Below, piece after piece: positions 1 to 64,000 of a DNA stretch of 64,000 nt (position 1 is its first letter; every line of letters starts with the position of its first letter). The position numbers were made by a program, and so were the translations under genes. Source of the DNA: Pipra filicauda (Eukaryota; Chordata; Aves; Passeriformes; Pipridae); contig NW_024104414.1 in assembly GCF_003945595.2 (NCBI RefSeq), positions 558,001-622,000 of the forward strand, read 5' to 3'. A model generated the notes under the pieces. That model did not search any database and was not told the DNA's origin. It saw only the letters and a list, made by a program, of their open reading frames with translations.

Positions 1-1154
1 GAGAATTGCATTGCCTTCACACCACATGCCTGTGTTATTTGGGTTTATTGGGGCTTATTCCAATAATTATTTAGCATTAATTTAGTGCTTTCTCTATGGC
101 GAAGCAGCCTTCAGGTGCTGCACAGACAGCAGACAAAAAATGAACAGTTATTCTTGGATAATTTATTCATAATTTTAATATAAACAGTTAATTGTTCAAT
201 ACTCTGACACAGCAAGAATTTTTTTCCTCAATATTCAAAGATATTTTCTGTACATGTCACTGCTTGGCTCTTAGATATGAAAAGATTGAAAAAATAAATC
301 AGGGGGGAAGGTTTTCCTTTCTCTTCCTTTTTAAAAAAGAATAAATTGTGGCACATTTGATCCTTTATTTCAAAGGAGAGTTATCTGCAGTAGTATTTGT
401 ATTCTGGAACCTTAAATATGCAGAGGGAAAGGTGGAAGGAGCAAGAATAAACTGGGAAAGAAAATAAAAAAAACCCAAGGCCTCACAGAATATAATTTAA
501 CATGAAACTGTGGCTTATTTAAGTGCAAGCAAAGAGCATTTGCTCTGGGCTGTGTTTGATGAAGCCGATGCCCAGTTCCCCCATCCATGCGGGTCCTAAA
601 ACACAAACCAGTTCTGATACTCCAAGAATAAAATCATTCCCCAAACTTAAGCCAAAGGTAATGCTTTCCCTGTTTAAAGAACACTCTTACTTTTCCAGAT
701 TTAGAGGTGGTCTTTCTAAAATTCTCCATCAGTTTTTGTCACAGGAGAAGCCCTTGGAAGCAGAGATGGTTGAAGCACTGGAATCCTTCTGGGAGAGTCT
801 GAATTAACAGAGCTTTGGCGTCGAGTCCAGCTCGGAGCTCTCAGGTAATTAGTCCTAAGCTCAAGATTTACTGGTGCTGCTGGGACTTACCAGGGGTCGG
901 GGCTCAGCTAAGCAAGAGCATCTGTGCCCACTGGCGGGAACCTCCACTGGCGGTTCCTCTTTAGCTGCCAGGACTATCCCAAGTTTTCCCAGCCACCTGC
1001 TCCCAAGGGACCTTCAGGGCTGAGAAAAGAAACTATTTGAATCCCACCAGCTGGAACCTGGACTGGGAAAAAAACCACCACCAGGAACAGAATTTTTTGC
1101 CGATTGCAAACCTGTTGGCAAAAAAATAATAACGCCATAGGAGTTAATACTAAC

Positions 1155-1160
1155 TTTATT
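1155..1160 (-). terminator. Candidate INSR polyadenylation signal AATAAA
   Basis: The minus strand reads AATAAA here, followed about 65 bases on (near 1050-1090) by a G/T-rich stretch containing CTGGTGGTGG and a T run. This layout fits a cleavage and polyadenylation site and would give a 3' UTR of about 5.2 kb. Other AATAAA hexamers are nearer and farther, so this choice is tentative. Confidence 0.35.
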
Positions 1161-2291
1161 ATACAATATTTAAAAAGTCATTTCTCTACCTGTCCCCTTA
1201 CAGCTTACATTGTGCTGCAGTGAATTTGCCCAAACTGCAAGAATAAGTGCTTCCTTCCAAGAAGGACAAGCAAATTCATTTTAAAAAGAAATACACATTT
1301 AATGACAGCAGATTTGCTAAAAACGGTAACTTTAGAGTTGTTTTTCAACAGTCAGGTTCCTCCAGAAGTCAACTGGATGATTGGCTTCACTCTTGTGATG
1401 CTTGTAACGAGGCTGAACACGTCAAGGCCTTACACTGACACTCACAGACAGAATCCAAGCAGAGGGAACACAGAGCCAAGCAGAAGGTAATAAAAAGGCC
1501 AAATTCCATTAAATTCATACAAATAACCAAACTAATCTTATTTCAAATTTCATGAATTAACTTATTTCTTGATTCCAATCCATTTGACAGTTCCTTTCCC
1601 TGGACCGCACACACAGGACATTATGAGGAGCTCTTTCGGAGGGACCGGGGTGCCTGCACGTCCTCCGAGGGCACAGCAAGAAGATCACAGGGTTTATCTG
1701 CAGTTCCTGGCTCACTCCAGGCTCGGAACCAATCCCGCACGGATCACGGGAGCACCTAGCACAGCCTTGAGAGTAAGGTTTTATGGCACAAAGATATTTG
1801 ACTTTCTGACTTGTAAAAACAAGGTTCCAGTCTTGGTAGCAGGAATCGCCACTTGCAGCGAAGGGCCTGGGGGACCTCAGGGTCCGTCTCTGTGTCACAG
1901 TGGTGTTGAGAGGGAACTCGACTGCCTCCCTCCCTCCCTCCCTCCCCTAAAACAGAGGCTCAGCACCCTTCTGGCTCCTGTCGTTTCCTACTTGCCTTCA
2001 TCACAGTCAGCTCAGTAACACAAGAAGCAACTTTGAGGCTTTTTGTTTCCCAACATTATATGCAACATACTAAAATTAAGCAAAGTGTCCCATCGCTATA
2101 ATACAAATTTAGGAGGAAAGAGATAAACTACCCACAAATTAAGAGTACCCTTTAGCAACCTAAAAGCAGCCTCTTCCATATCCACACAGCTGCTTTACGA
2201 TCATCGTTGCAGTGTGGTCTAGTTCCCATCACTTTTCCCAACCCAGTGCTGGCACAGAGTTTTAGCTCTTCTATTTTACAACACAATAGAG

Positions 2292-2299
2292 TATTTACA
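2292..2299 (-). promoter_or_regulatory. Pumilio-type element TGTAAATA in 3' UTR
   Basis: The minus strand matches the Pumilio recognition consensus UGUANAUA exactly. Chance matches are common in several kilobases of UTR, so function is inferred only. Confidence 0.3.
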
Positions 2300-3927
2300 A
2301 GCAGCCAAGACAGACACGTTCCTAACCTGGCAGACAAGCTTTGCAGCACTGCACTGGCCTGCAAGAGAAGTTCCAGATTGGCAAGAGTCATTCAGGAAGT
2401 GGCAATTGAATTTATGTGGAAACCTTTCTGAGAAACCTCCAGCCTCACACTTCAGACATTTTCTCAGTGAAAGCTCAGCAGAGCACAGAGAGCTGTTTCT
2501 TGCTCCTCATGATTCACCACAGAGTGAATTTCTGTCTATGTGGGGATGCCAGATTGTGTCCAGGAGGCTCCAGCTGCTCCTGGACAGGCTGAAGAGTCTC
2601 TTGTGCTGCGAGTGAGACGTTCTCTGCACACAAAGGGCAGGAGCCAACCCTCCAGTAAATACTAATGCAAGGAAAGAAAGAGCTTCCCACTTGCTGATGC
2701 TGGCTGCCCTCCTCCAGCCATCCCACCTGCTCTCCTGCTCCTCCTGAGCAGCAGCAGTGAATGTTGTGCTTCCACTGCAGCTGGGAATTCTCACCCCATA
2801 AGGATCTGGCTGGAGCAAAAGCAGCAGCTCCCCCCAAGAAAGGCTCAGCTCAACGCCCCTGCCCAGGCTGGGGGCGCTCACAGCACCCCAGAGCTTTCAT
2901 CTGGCACATGCAGTCTCCACTTGTATAAAGTCCTCATGTCTCTGAGCAGAATCAGTGAGATCCAAGGAAGGATTGAGGCATCCCTGGGGCAAGGATCGTG
3001 TTGGCTATGGGCTGAGTAAGGATCTTCCAGCAGTGAGAGCTGGGCTTTATGGGTGATTTTATTCTTCCTAATTCTACAGCTGAGTGTGATCAGGAACAGC
3101 CACGAGCAGCAACTACTAGTGTTATTTGTTTTTAAAAAGGAGAAACACGACACCCTCCCCCACTGGTACCACACACCTCTCCACACTCCGGGCACAAGGT
3201 AGGAAGGATGACCAGAGGAATCTTTACACACAGTGCTGGGTACAAACAACTGCTCCGTTTGGTGCAGAGGGAAGATGAGCCATGGGAATGGACTCTTGTC
3301 CATGGAGCAACACATGCTCCCTGGTTCAGTGATCTGAGTGTTGCAAACCATGTGTACTCACAGGGCCAACCAGTATCAACCACGTGGAAAAGCCAGACCC
3401 AATACGAGGTTCCAATATTCCTTTAGATAAAAGAGCTTCTCTTTCCACAGTTATGATCACTGCCACTGGAAATGTTATCAAAGCAAGGGTGTGCTGGGAA
3501 AGATTTATTTCAGGAGGTCACTGGCAGGACCAAGACACTCCAATCCAACCCCAAGAGCAAGGGCTGGTCCCAGTCCCCGCTCCATGCTGGCACATGCTGC
3601 TCCAGGAGGAAGCAGCCTGCTTCTTTCAGGTCATGAGTTCACTACAGTCCAAACATTTAAATGGCTCTTTTGTTGTGTTGTTTTTTAAAAATCACAACAG
3701 AACTAATAGGACAAGATCAGATCCAAATTTGAAAATGGGTTCATTGTCACTACTGCTCAGATTAGGGATCAACAGTGACGAACTGTTCTCTTTCCCATTC
3801 CCTTCATGAATGGTCCCTGGTATTGGAATCAGCTGATACTGATTTTCCCTGATCCACAATAGGTCCAGACCAAAATATTTAAACAGGTTTAGAGGTGTGT
3901 AGTATTAAAAATATCCTTAAGAAACAC

Positions 3928-3935
3928 TGAGGTAG
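3928..3935 (-). promoter_or_regulatory. let-7 8-mer seed match in INSR 3' UTR
   Basis: The minus strand reads CTACCTCA, the exact 8-mer complement of the let-7 seed with the flanking A. INSR is a reported let-7 target in mammals. Whether this site is used, or aligns with the mammalian ones, is unknown. Confidence 0.45.
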
Positions 3936-5629
3936 ACTGCACCAGAACAGGACAAAAATAATCCCACCACATCCACCTGCCAAGATTTTACGGATACAAA
4001 TTTACATGTTCTGTGTGTTTAAGAAAACAAATTGTTTGTTGCTTTTTTTTTTTTACAGTGTTTTATATATTAAAATAAATAAAAAAATTCTAATAAGAAA
4101 AGCTTCTCTTCCTTAGAAAAGTGTGAGAATATGTCTTCTTTCCTGCAGTGTAGTATAGAACTGCTAAACAGTTACGACTTTGTAAAGCAGAAGAAATGTA
4201 AACAAGGCCTTTTGAAATCCAGAGGTTCTCACCCATGTCTGGACTGAGTTTTCCACCCAAAATTTTTGAGCAAGCTGTGCCCTCCACCTGGGTCTGCACT
4301 GAGCAGCCTCCAGCAGCAAAGGGCCTGACAAAGGGCTCGTGGTGGTGCCCAGAGTCCGTCATTGCCCCTCGAGGCTGTGCCCACCGGTGTGGGCTGGGAG
4401 AGGTGCTTCCCTACGCATTCCAGCAGCCCCTCTCCTTGGGTTACAACAGCAGCTCTGCCCGGGCCGGAATCAAAACCCACACACCAGCTAAGCTTCCCTG
4501 CTATCCCCAGGCCAGGGAGCCTCATTTTCTCCTGGCAGAGAGCACAAAATGGGTCTTGGACTTCTCCAGAAGTGGAGGACTGAGCATCTCTCTCCGCTTT
4601 TAAATCATCTCCTGTCTGACACAGGCCTGCAACATCCATCATCATCATCATCATCTTCATCTCCTGCTTCCGCCCTTCTCCAGTCGGACTCGCTCCCTCC
4701 ACACCATGAGACACACGTAGTTCCACAATTATCCTCTAACATAGTTTGCTAATCAATCACCTTTGCCTTTATGCAAACAGCAGCACAACAAAGCACAGTC
4801 CAGAAGGCCAAAGCTGACATCCCAACGAGCCGAAACGCCGCATCCCAGGAATTCTGCAGCAGAGATCTCAGGGAACACAAAGTTGGACACCTGCAAGCAC
4901 AGACAGGCAGCAAACCAGTCACTTCCAGCTTCTGCTGCATGTGCAGAGCCCAGAGCCTTGTGCTCCCCCCTTCACATCGTGTCCCTTTCTCGGCTGCAGT
5001 TCGTGCTTGTCCTCTCCTGCCGGCTCCATCTGTGGCACAGAAGGCAAAGTGAGGGAGGAGCAGGATCAGGGCTGGGATGTTCTGGTGTCCTTCAGCTCCC
5101 AATGCCCAAATTCAGGCTTCGACTGGAGCCAGCTGACTGCGTTGTATAAATCACGGAACTATTACAAAGCCTTGTCAAGTATGAACTTAACATGTGCTTC
5201 ATCGCTCCTCCGAGGCTAAAATTAGTTCGTTCTGAAATCTTTGGACCACTTTAAGACCAAACAATCCCCCAAACTCTCCCTTCCCCGAAAGGATCATAAA
5301 CAGTCAATAATTTATATGAAGTTAAGATTTAAACTAAAGACATCTTTAAATATGTTACAACAAACAATATATATACTCAATGCTGTAAGGACAGAAAACT
5401 CCGTGTCTCAGGTCAGGGGACTCCTACTCCGTTTGGTCTTAAAAGTACCCACAAATCTCAGATTTCTGCTCCTTTGGCTCCCAGCACGTTTTCTTCATTT
5501 GTGAATGAGAGAAAACCTACTCCCAAGAGTCCTCAGTATAAAAATAATCTGTTTAGGATTCAGTCCCTCCAAGGAAACGGAAAAAAAGATAAGTACACAC
5601 TTCCAAGAAGAGGAAAGCTCCTGTGAGAA

Positions 5630-5735
5630 CACAGAACAACTGAGTTGGAAGGGACCCTTCAGGATCATTGAGTCCAACTCCTGACCCTGTGCAGGACACC
5701 CCAAGAGTCCCACCATGTGCCTGAAAGCATTGTCA
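5630..5735 (-). mobile_element. CR1 LINE 3' end, inside the INSR 3' UTR
   Basis: It shows the motifs GAGTTGGAAGGGACCC and GAGTCCAACTCCTGACCC of the CR1 3' end. It lies in the same orientation as INSR and would be transcribed in the mRNA. Confidence 0.85.
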
Positions 5736-6315
5736 CTCGTGTACAAAACCAGAAGTGTCTATTTTGCTATAGGTTCCACCCCACACAGATATACTGCACA
5801 CACACGCCCACGCACGCACCCCTGGGACTTAACCCCTTGAAAAAGGATGAAAGCAGCAGCTATTGGTCAATCTGAGGATCTGGCGCATCCGACTGAGGTG
5901 TTGAATCCTTCAGCTGTAGCGGAGAGTCTGCCTGAAAGCCTGGAATTCTACTGGAAATGCTTTTGTCCTGCAGAAGGTTTGTTCCACACTGTGAGGCTGT
6001 AGCTCAGACACCACCAGCAAGCTTCATGTCTTCTATTGGCAAATGCAGATGCTTCTCCTTCAGTTTAGCTCACACAGTTGCTTCCTGTTGTGAAACCATG
6101 GTTACAGAAGGGACAGCAGCCATGGAAACCTCTTCCATTTATGTTCACAGATAAGTCCACTGACAACCAGTCAACTTGGCAAAAAAAAAAAAAAAGATTA
6201 AAAATCTGAAGAGTTTGTAGATGTGTGTCATACACTGTGGCAGCAATAACAAGAGTCCTGAGATTTGTGGAGGGGGGGGAAAAGCAGACAGAACCCTGGG
6301 GCCCAACAGGAAGTG

Positions 6316-59857
<53,542 letters not shown>

Positions 59858-59861
59858 CCCC

Positions 59862-59893
<32 letters not shown>

Positions 59894-59950
59894 CGGCGCG
59901 AATCAGAGCCCGCGGGGCGGGCGCGGGGGCCGGGCCCGGCCGAGCATCGC
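59858..59950 (-). other. Predicted INSR 5' UTR with (GGC)10 run
   Basis: The extent depends on the TATA-like box and is approximate. The stretch 59864-59893 is ten perfect GGC units on the minus strand, ending six bases before the ATG. Upstream lies a possible 14-codon reading frame from ATG at 59947 to TGA at 59903. That ATG would be almost at the cap if transcription starts near 59950. Confidence 0.5.
59864..59893 (-). repeat. (GGC)10 trinucleotide repeat
   Basis: Ten uninterrupted GGC units on the transcribed-sense strand, immediately before the start codon. A second, shorter run at about 59830-59845 encodes the alanine stretch of the signal peptide. Confidence 0.9.
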
Positions 59951-59976
59951 CGGTGGGAGCCCCGCGGAGCCCCCCC

Positions 59977-59982
59977 TTTATA
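59977..59982 (-). promoter_or_regulatory. TATA-like box of INSR promoter
   Basis: The minus strand reads CTATAAAGG, with TATAAA 120 bases upstream of the ATG. A start site about 30 bases downstream would fall near 59950 and give a 5' UTR of roughly 90 bases. Mammalian INSR promoters are described as TATA-less with several start sites, so use of this box is uncertain. Confidence 0.5.
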
Positions 59983-60069
59983 GCGGCCGGCCCCTCCCTG
60001 CCCGTGCTGTCGGCCCCGGCCCGGCGGCCCCTTTCAGCGCAGGCCGGGCTGGCGGCGGCGCCCCGGCCA

Positions 60070-60077
60070 GTAAACAA
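60070..60077 (-). promoter_or_regulatory. Forkhead (FOXO/DAF-16) element TTGTTTAC
   Basis: This is a perfect FOXO-family binding element about 90 bases upstream of the TATA-like box and 213-220 bases before the ATG, an AT-rich island within the CpG island. Forkhead control of the insulin receptor promoter (dFOXO and FOXO1) is established in flies and mammals. Confidence 0.5.
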
Positions 60078-60186
60078 GGGGCTGCCCCCGTCAGCTGGGA
60101 GCGGAGCGGGGCGGCGGCAAGAGGCGGCGCGGAGCCGGCGGGGACGGGACGGGACGGCCGGGGGAGGAGCGGCGGCAGCAGCAGCA

Positions 60187-60260
60187 CCATCAATCCATCA
60201 TCCATCCCTCCCTTCATCCCTCCATCATCTGTCCATCCCTCCCTCCCTCAATCCATCCAC
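60187..60260. repeat. Imperfect CATC/CCTC microsatellite
   Basis: A run of CATC and CCTC tetranucleotide variants just upstream of the CpG island promoter. Confidence 0.85.
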
Positions 60261-60379
60261 CTGCGATCCCCGGCCGCCTGTGAGACCCGCTGATGGGGAG
60301 CCGCTGTAGCCGCGGTAGCGTTTGAGTAAAACGGGGCGGTTCAGCAGCAGCATCGCGCCCTGGGTTCGAATGGAAAGAG

Positions 60380-60605
60380 AGGAGGTTGAGGTTGGATGTT
60401 TGGGAAAAATTGTTTCCTGGGAGGGTGGTGAGGTCCTGGCACAGGTTTTACCAGAGCAGCTGTGGCTGCCCCGTCCCTGGAAGTGTCCAAGGCCAGGCTG
60501 GACGGGATAGTGGAAGGTGTTCCTGCCCAGGGCAGGGGGTGGAATGAGATGAGCTTTAAGGTCCCTTCCACGCTAAACCATTCTAGGATTGTATGATCCT
60601 ATCTT
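60380..60605 (+). mobile_element. CR1 LINE 3' end upstream of INSR promoter
   Basis: GAAGTGTCCAAGGCCAGGCT, then GTTCCTGCCCAGGGCAGG and GGTCCCTTCCACGCTAAACC. It is in the plus orientation, about 520 bases or more upstream of the ATG. Confidence 0.9.
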
Positions 60606-63600
60606 GCTGCCCCTGGCTGTGCCCGTGTCCCTCCTCCTCCTCCCATAAGGCATTTGGAGAGGATGAATTGCCCCCAGACCCCCCTGGACAGAGCTTGGGG
60701 TGAGGGCACTGCCCGCTCACCAGCACAGAGCCCAAAGACCACTGCAGATTTCTGGTTCTTTTTCCTCTGAGATTCACCCTTTGGTGCCTTTTTTAATCAT
60801 CTCTGCGATGTGCTCACGCTAAGCCATGACAGTACGTTTCCTGGCAACTTCCAGTAATTTTATCTGGCTCTTGCTTTCAGCCATTTCTGCAAGACAAATG
60901 AGTTATAAACTGTTGGAATAAAGGTTTTTTAAAATTCAAATATGCTTGGTAAATAGACTCGTTTCTTTAAAATCTTTCCCTCTTCATCTTCAGCTTACAG
61001 CAGATCTCACTTTGCTCACTCAATGGCCTTGGGGCAGGCCAGCAGTGACCAGCAGGTCACTGTGCCTCAGCTCCTGTGTCTGGACATTGAATTGCACTAT
61101 GGGTTTACACCCTTTAAATAATTGGTGTTACTTCTCCACATAAAGAATCATTGCAGTCGTCACAGGGCTGTGACAGAGCGGAAGGAGGTCAGTGAAATCA
61201 GGGCTCTGTTGGTGTGATTCACTCCCTGACGTTGTTTGAGGTTTCCCTACTGGACAGGGCAAGGCTAAGGGCCTGCTCTGACCAGCATAAGCAAGATTAG
61301 CTAGGATAGTACCTGTGTGACAATAACTCCATCTTGGCATTCGCAGACTATTTAAATGCTGAGATGAAAGGCTCTGCCTAAGTGGGGATGCTTTCTCTGT
61401 GATCAGCACAGCAGATGCGTGTCTGCACAGCACAGGAGCTGTTGGTTCAGCCCTTTTGTGTGTCAGAACCGCCATCATGGGAAGGCATTTCCCCCATTTC
61501 TGTCCATTTTCCCAAATCCACACTGCTGCCTCGAGCTCACAAGTGCAGAGGGACTGGGAACATCACTCATCCTGGAATACTTCAGGAAGTAAGGGCAGTT
61601 AAGGAATGGAAATAAACAACAAAACTATGCCTTCTCTGCTTGCAAATTAACCTGCTTTATGACTGTAGGCTTTGCATAAAACAGACAGAGCCAAACACCA
61701 CCTAGACAGCTCGGGCTGTGTGGAATTTATACTCTGACTCTAATAGCAATCTCTTCCTGCTTACTCACTTATGTTCTTATTGCCTTTCATGTAATAATGA
61801 TATCAGCTTACACATTGGCACAGGAGGATTAACGGCTACAGATTTATTATCTTTTCTTAAAATACTATTTTTAGTTTCTAATTACTGATTAAGAACATCG
61901 GGTTGCAATCTTTCCAGCATCTTTCCCATACACTCACTGCTACCTATTCATCACGCTACAGCGCACTTGGTTTGCAATCAGATAAACCAACAGGAGCAAT
62001 GTGGGTGCAGAGAAACTAAGCCAACACCTGCTTACTCTTTTTTTTTTTTCCTAATCGCTGCAATGCAGGCTCTTCTCTCATTTCTGATTCAAGAAACTAC
62101 TAAAAATCAGTAGTTTGGTATATTAAATATTGACAACAGTCACATTTCTTTCTCTCCTCAGTGGTTAAGTGTCTGCTAGGAACTGTGATACTTACAACCC
62201 ATGGGGATTCAGTTCTACATCCTCCTAATAAAATAAATACAGAGAGACTTGCAATAGAGTGTATCCACCTACCTGAACCAACAGAGACTTATTTATTTTG
62301 GTTTGTTTCATTCCTTATTTACATCACAGAATGGTTTGGGTGGGAAGGAACCTTAAAGCCCATCCAGTCCCACCCCCTGCCATAGGCAGAGACACCTTCC
62401 ACCTTCCAATCCAGGTTGCTCCAAGACTCATCCAACCTGGCCTTGGACACTTCCAGGGACAGGGCAGCCACAGCTTCTCTGGGCAACCTGTGCCAGGGAC
62501 TCATCATCCTTGCAGGGAAGAGTTTCTTCCCAATATCCCATCTAACCCTGCCCTCTGTCAGTGGGAAGCCATTCCCCCTTGTCCAAAGCCCTACTGCTCT
62601 GCCCTAAAGATGTTTCCACATCAAACCAACCCAAGTGTACCAACTTCCTAACAGATCCCAGCCCCTCCAGATCAATGCTGCCAGGAACTGAAGTCCTTGG
62701 AAGCCCACCCCTGGCAGCCACATCCCTGGAACAGGAACCCCCTTTGCAGGAATGAAAAGGGAAAGTGACTTTGCAAACCAGCTTGATGTTCCAGCAGTGA
62801 CATCCTTACACTGACACAAGTGGACATGGAGAGAACATGGCTCAGCTTCCCTATCACCAGCATTTGCTGAAAGCTTCACACCTTGAAAACTGAACATATC
62901 TTTCTCTCTGTACACTGGAACCAAGCACAGGTGGGTGGTTTTAGGCTGGGTGGTTTTAGTCATACAAAATAAAGTTCCTTGCTAATTAATCAGTCAAGGA
63001 ATAGTTAAGGAACACAAACTTTGTGCCCAAAAGGAGCTTTAGAGCAGTTGACTCACCAAGAAGTTACGTTGGTACCAGTTCTGCTTAAAGAACAAAACAG
63101 CTGAAAACCAGTTCAAGAGCCAAAGCCACACAGCAGGAGGCTGAGCTGAGGGCCAGAATTCTCCCCTTCTGCTTCACCCACTCAATAGTGGCCTTCTCTT
63201 AACAACAGGTTGCAACTGCCTGGGTGAAGAGTCACCCCATGACTCGAGTTGCTCTGTTTTTATTGATTTCCAGACATACTTTCCTACTCACAAGTTTCTC
63301 ACTGTGCAGAACTCATGTTATCCAGCCTCCTGTCCTTTGAAGATGCAGCAGAGTTGCTGTTGAAGCCACAACAGCCAAGTCTCTACATCACTGGCAGGAT
63401 GTTGCTGCAAAGGTTACAGAATTGACTTCTTGGTGACTAAACCTAAAGCTGAGAGTACAAAAGAGCTGACCTTGGAAAATTATCTCATCCTGTTTAGAGT
63501 CACACAGAACCATTTGCCAAATCTCTCAATATAAAATATTTCACATCATGGATTGACAGTTCCTTTCTTACCCTTCCTTCCGTCCACACCAAATCCGATA

Positions 63601-64000
63601 AGTGACTTTTCTTTCCTCGATGGGAGAAGGCTCAGAGGATGGAGATCCGGTCACTTTACATGCTGAGGACACAAGTCCCAGCTTTTTTACTATTGAAACA
63701 GGAAACACTGTCAGATCCTTCTGGAGAATTCTATTGTTACATGAGCAAATAAAACTTCTGGCCAAGGTGAAAATGGCAGAGGGCATCTCTCTGCTACATG
63801 CAGGTCAAAGACCCTGGAGATGGAGGATGCAAAGGAAATCACAGCTCTCCATGGCCAACGGCAGCACTGCCTTGTTTTATCTATTTTTTGTCTGGTTTCT
63901 GGGTTTGTTCAGTTTGATTTTTGGATGCCACAGAGGCAGATGCAATATTAGATTTACTTTCCATTCCTTGTCAGAACATTTTGATCTAATTCAGCATCAA
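60606..64000. other. Upstream flank of INSR
   Basis: No gene is supported. It holds a CR1 at 62325-62660, a T run near 62039-62049 and AT-moderate unique sequence. One exon-like stretch on the minus strand (63572-63662) is reported as a weak candidate. Confidence 0.6.
62325..62660 (-). mobile_element. CR1 LINE, 5'-truncated, upstream flank
   Basis: CACAGAATGGTTTGGGTGGG, then GCCTTGGACACTTCCAGGGA and GGCAACCTGTGCCAGGGAC. Confidence 0.9.

Larger units (their letters stand above)
1..6315 (-). other. INSR: INSR 3' UTR and possible downstream flank
   Basis: No convincing coding exon is seen here. A long 3' UTR is expected, since mammalian INSR mRNAs carry several kilobases. AATAAA hexamers on the minus strand lie at 3504-3509, 3058-3063, 1155-1160, 364-369, 162-167 and 44-49. 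The region also contains a CR1 tail (5630-5735), a CAT microsatellite near 4636-4655, a CCCT run near 1928-1948 and a 15-base A run at about 6181-6195. The true 3' end cannot be fixed from sequence alone. Confidence 0.6.

Noticed and set aside
6181..6195. A-rich run as a sign of a processed pseudogene or poly(A) tail
   Set aside because: On the INSR strand it is a T run within the 3' UTR, with no retrocopy or target-site duplication beside it.

Overview
The window is vertebrate nuclear DNA and almost certainly avian. It holds about 27 copies of CR1-type LINE 3' ends, recognisable by their 5' truncation and the ATTCTRTG-like octamer tail, and no mammalian Alu/B1-type repeats. The order or species cannot be settled from the sequence.

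One gene fills most of the window on the minus strand: the insulin receptor (INSR). I traced 21 coding exons by homology, GT-AG boundaries and codon phase. They join in one open frame of 4068 bases (1355 residues plus stop), from the ATG at 59857 to the stop at 6316. The order along the transcript is: exon 1 (signal peptide, CpG island), an 8.2 kb intron, exon 2 (L1 domain), a 23.7 kb intron, exons 3-10 (27.3-19.25 kb: cysteine-rich, L2, first fibronectin domains, alpha-chain C-terminal helix), exons 12-14 (14.9-13.1 kb: furin site, rest of the fibronectin domains), exon 15 (membrane segment), exon 16 (juxtamembrane NPEY) and exons 17-22 (11.7-6.3 kb: tyrosine kinase and tail). Exons are numbered as in human INSR. 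No counterpart of the mammalian alternative exon 11 was found, and exon 10 joins exon 12 in frame.

Region by region: 1-6315 is a long 3' UTR plus possibly sequence past the gene end, with several AATAAA signals, a CR1 fragment, a let-7 8-mer match and a Pumilio-type element. 6316-27295 is the exon-dense part, with many CR1 copies in short introns. 27296-51021 is intron 2, with no coding sequence I can support. 51574-59775 is intron 1, ending in a G-rich minisatellite. About 59440-60170 is a CpG-island promoter with a TATA-like box, a perfect forkhead (FOXO) element, GC boxes and a (GGC)10 run just before the ATG. 60300-64000 lies upstream of the gene, with two CR1 copies and one doubtful exon-like stretch.

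I found no previously undescribed multi-gene system. The most unusual points are how CR1 has reshaped the kinase introns (intron 18 is mostly CR1, and exon 19 lies between two copies), the strong same-sense bias of CR1 within the gene, and the promoter layout.
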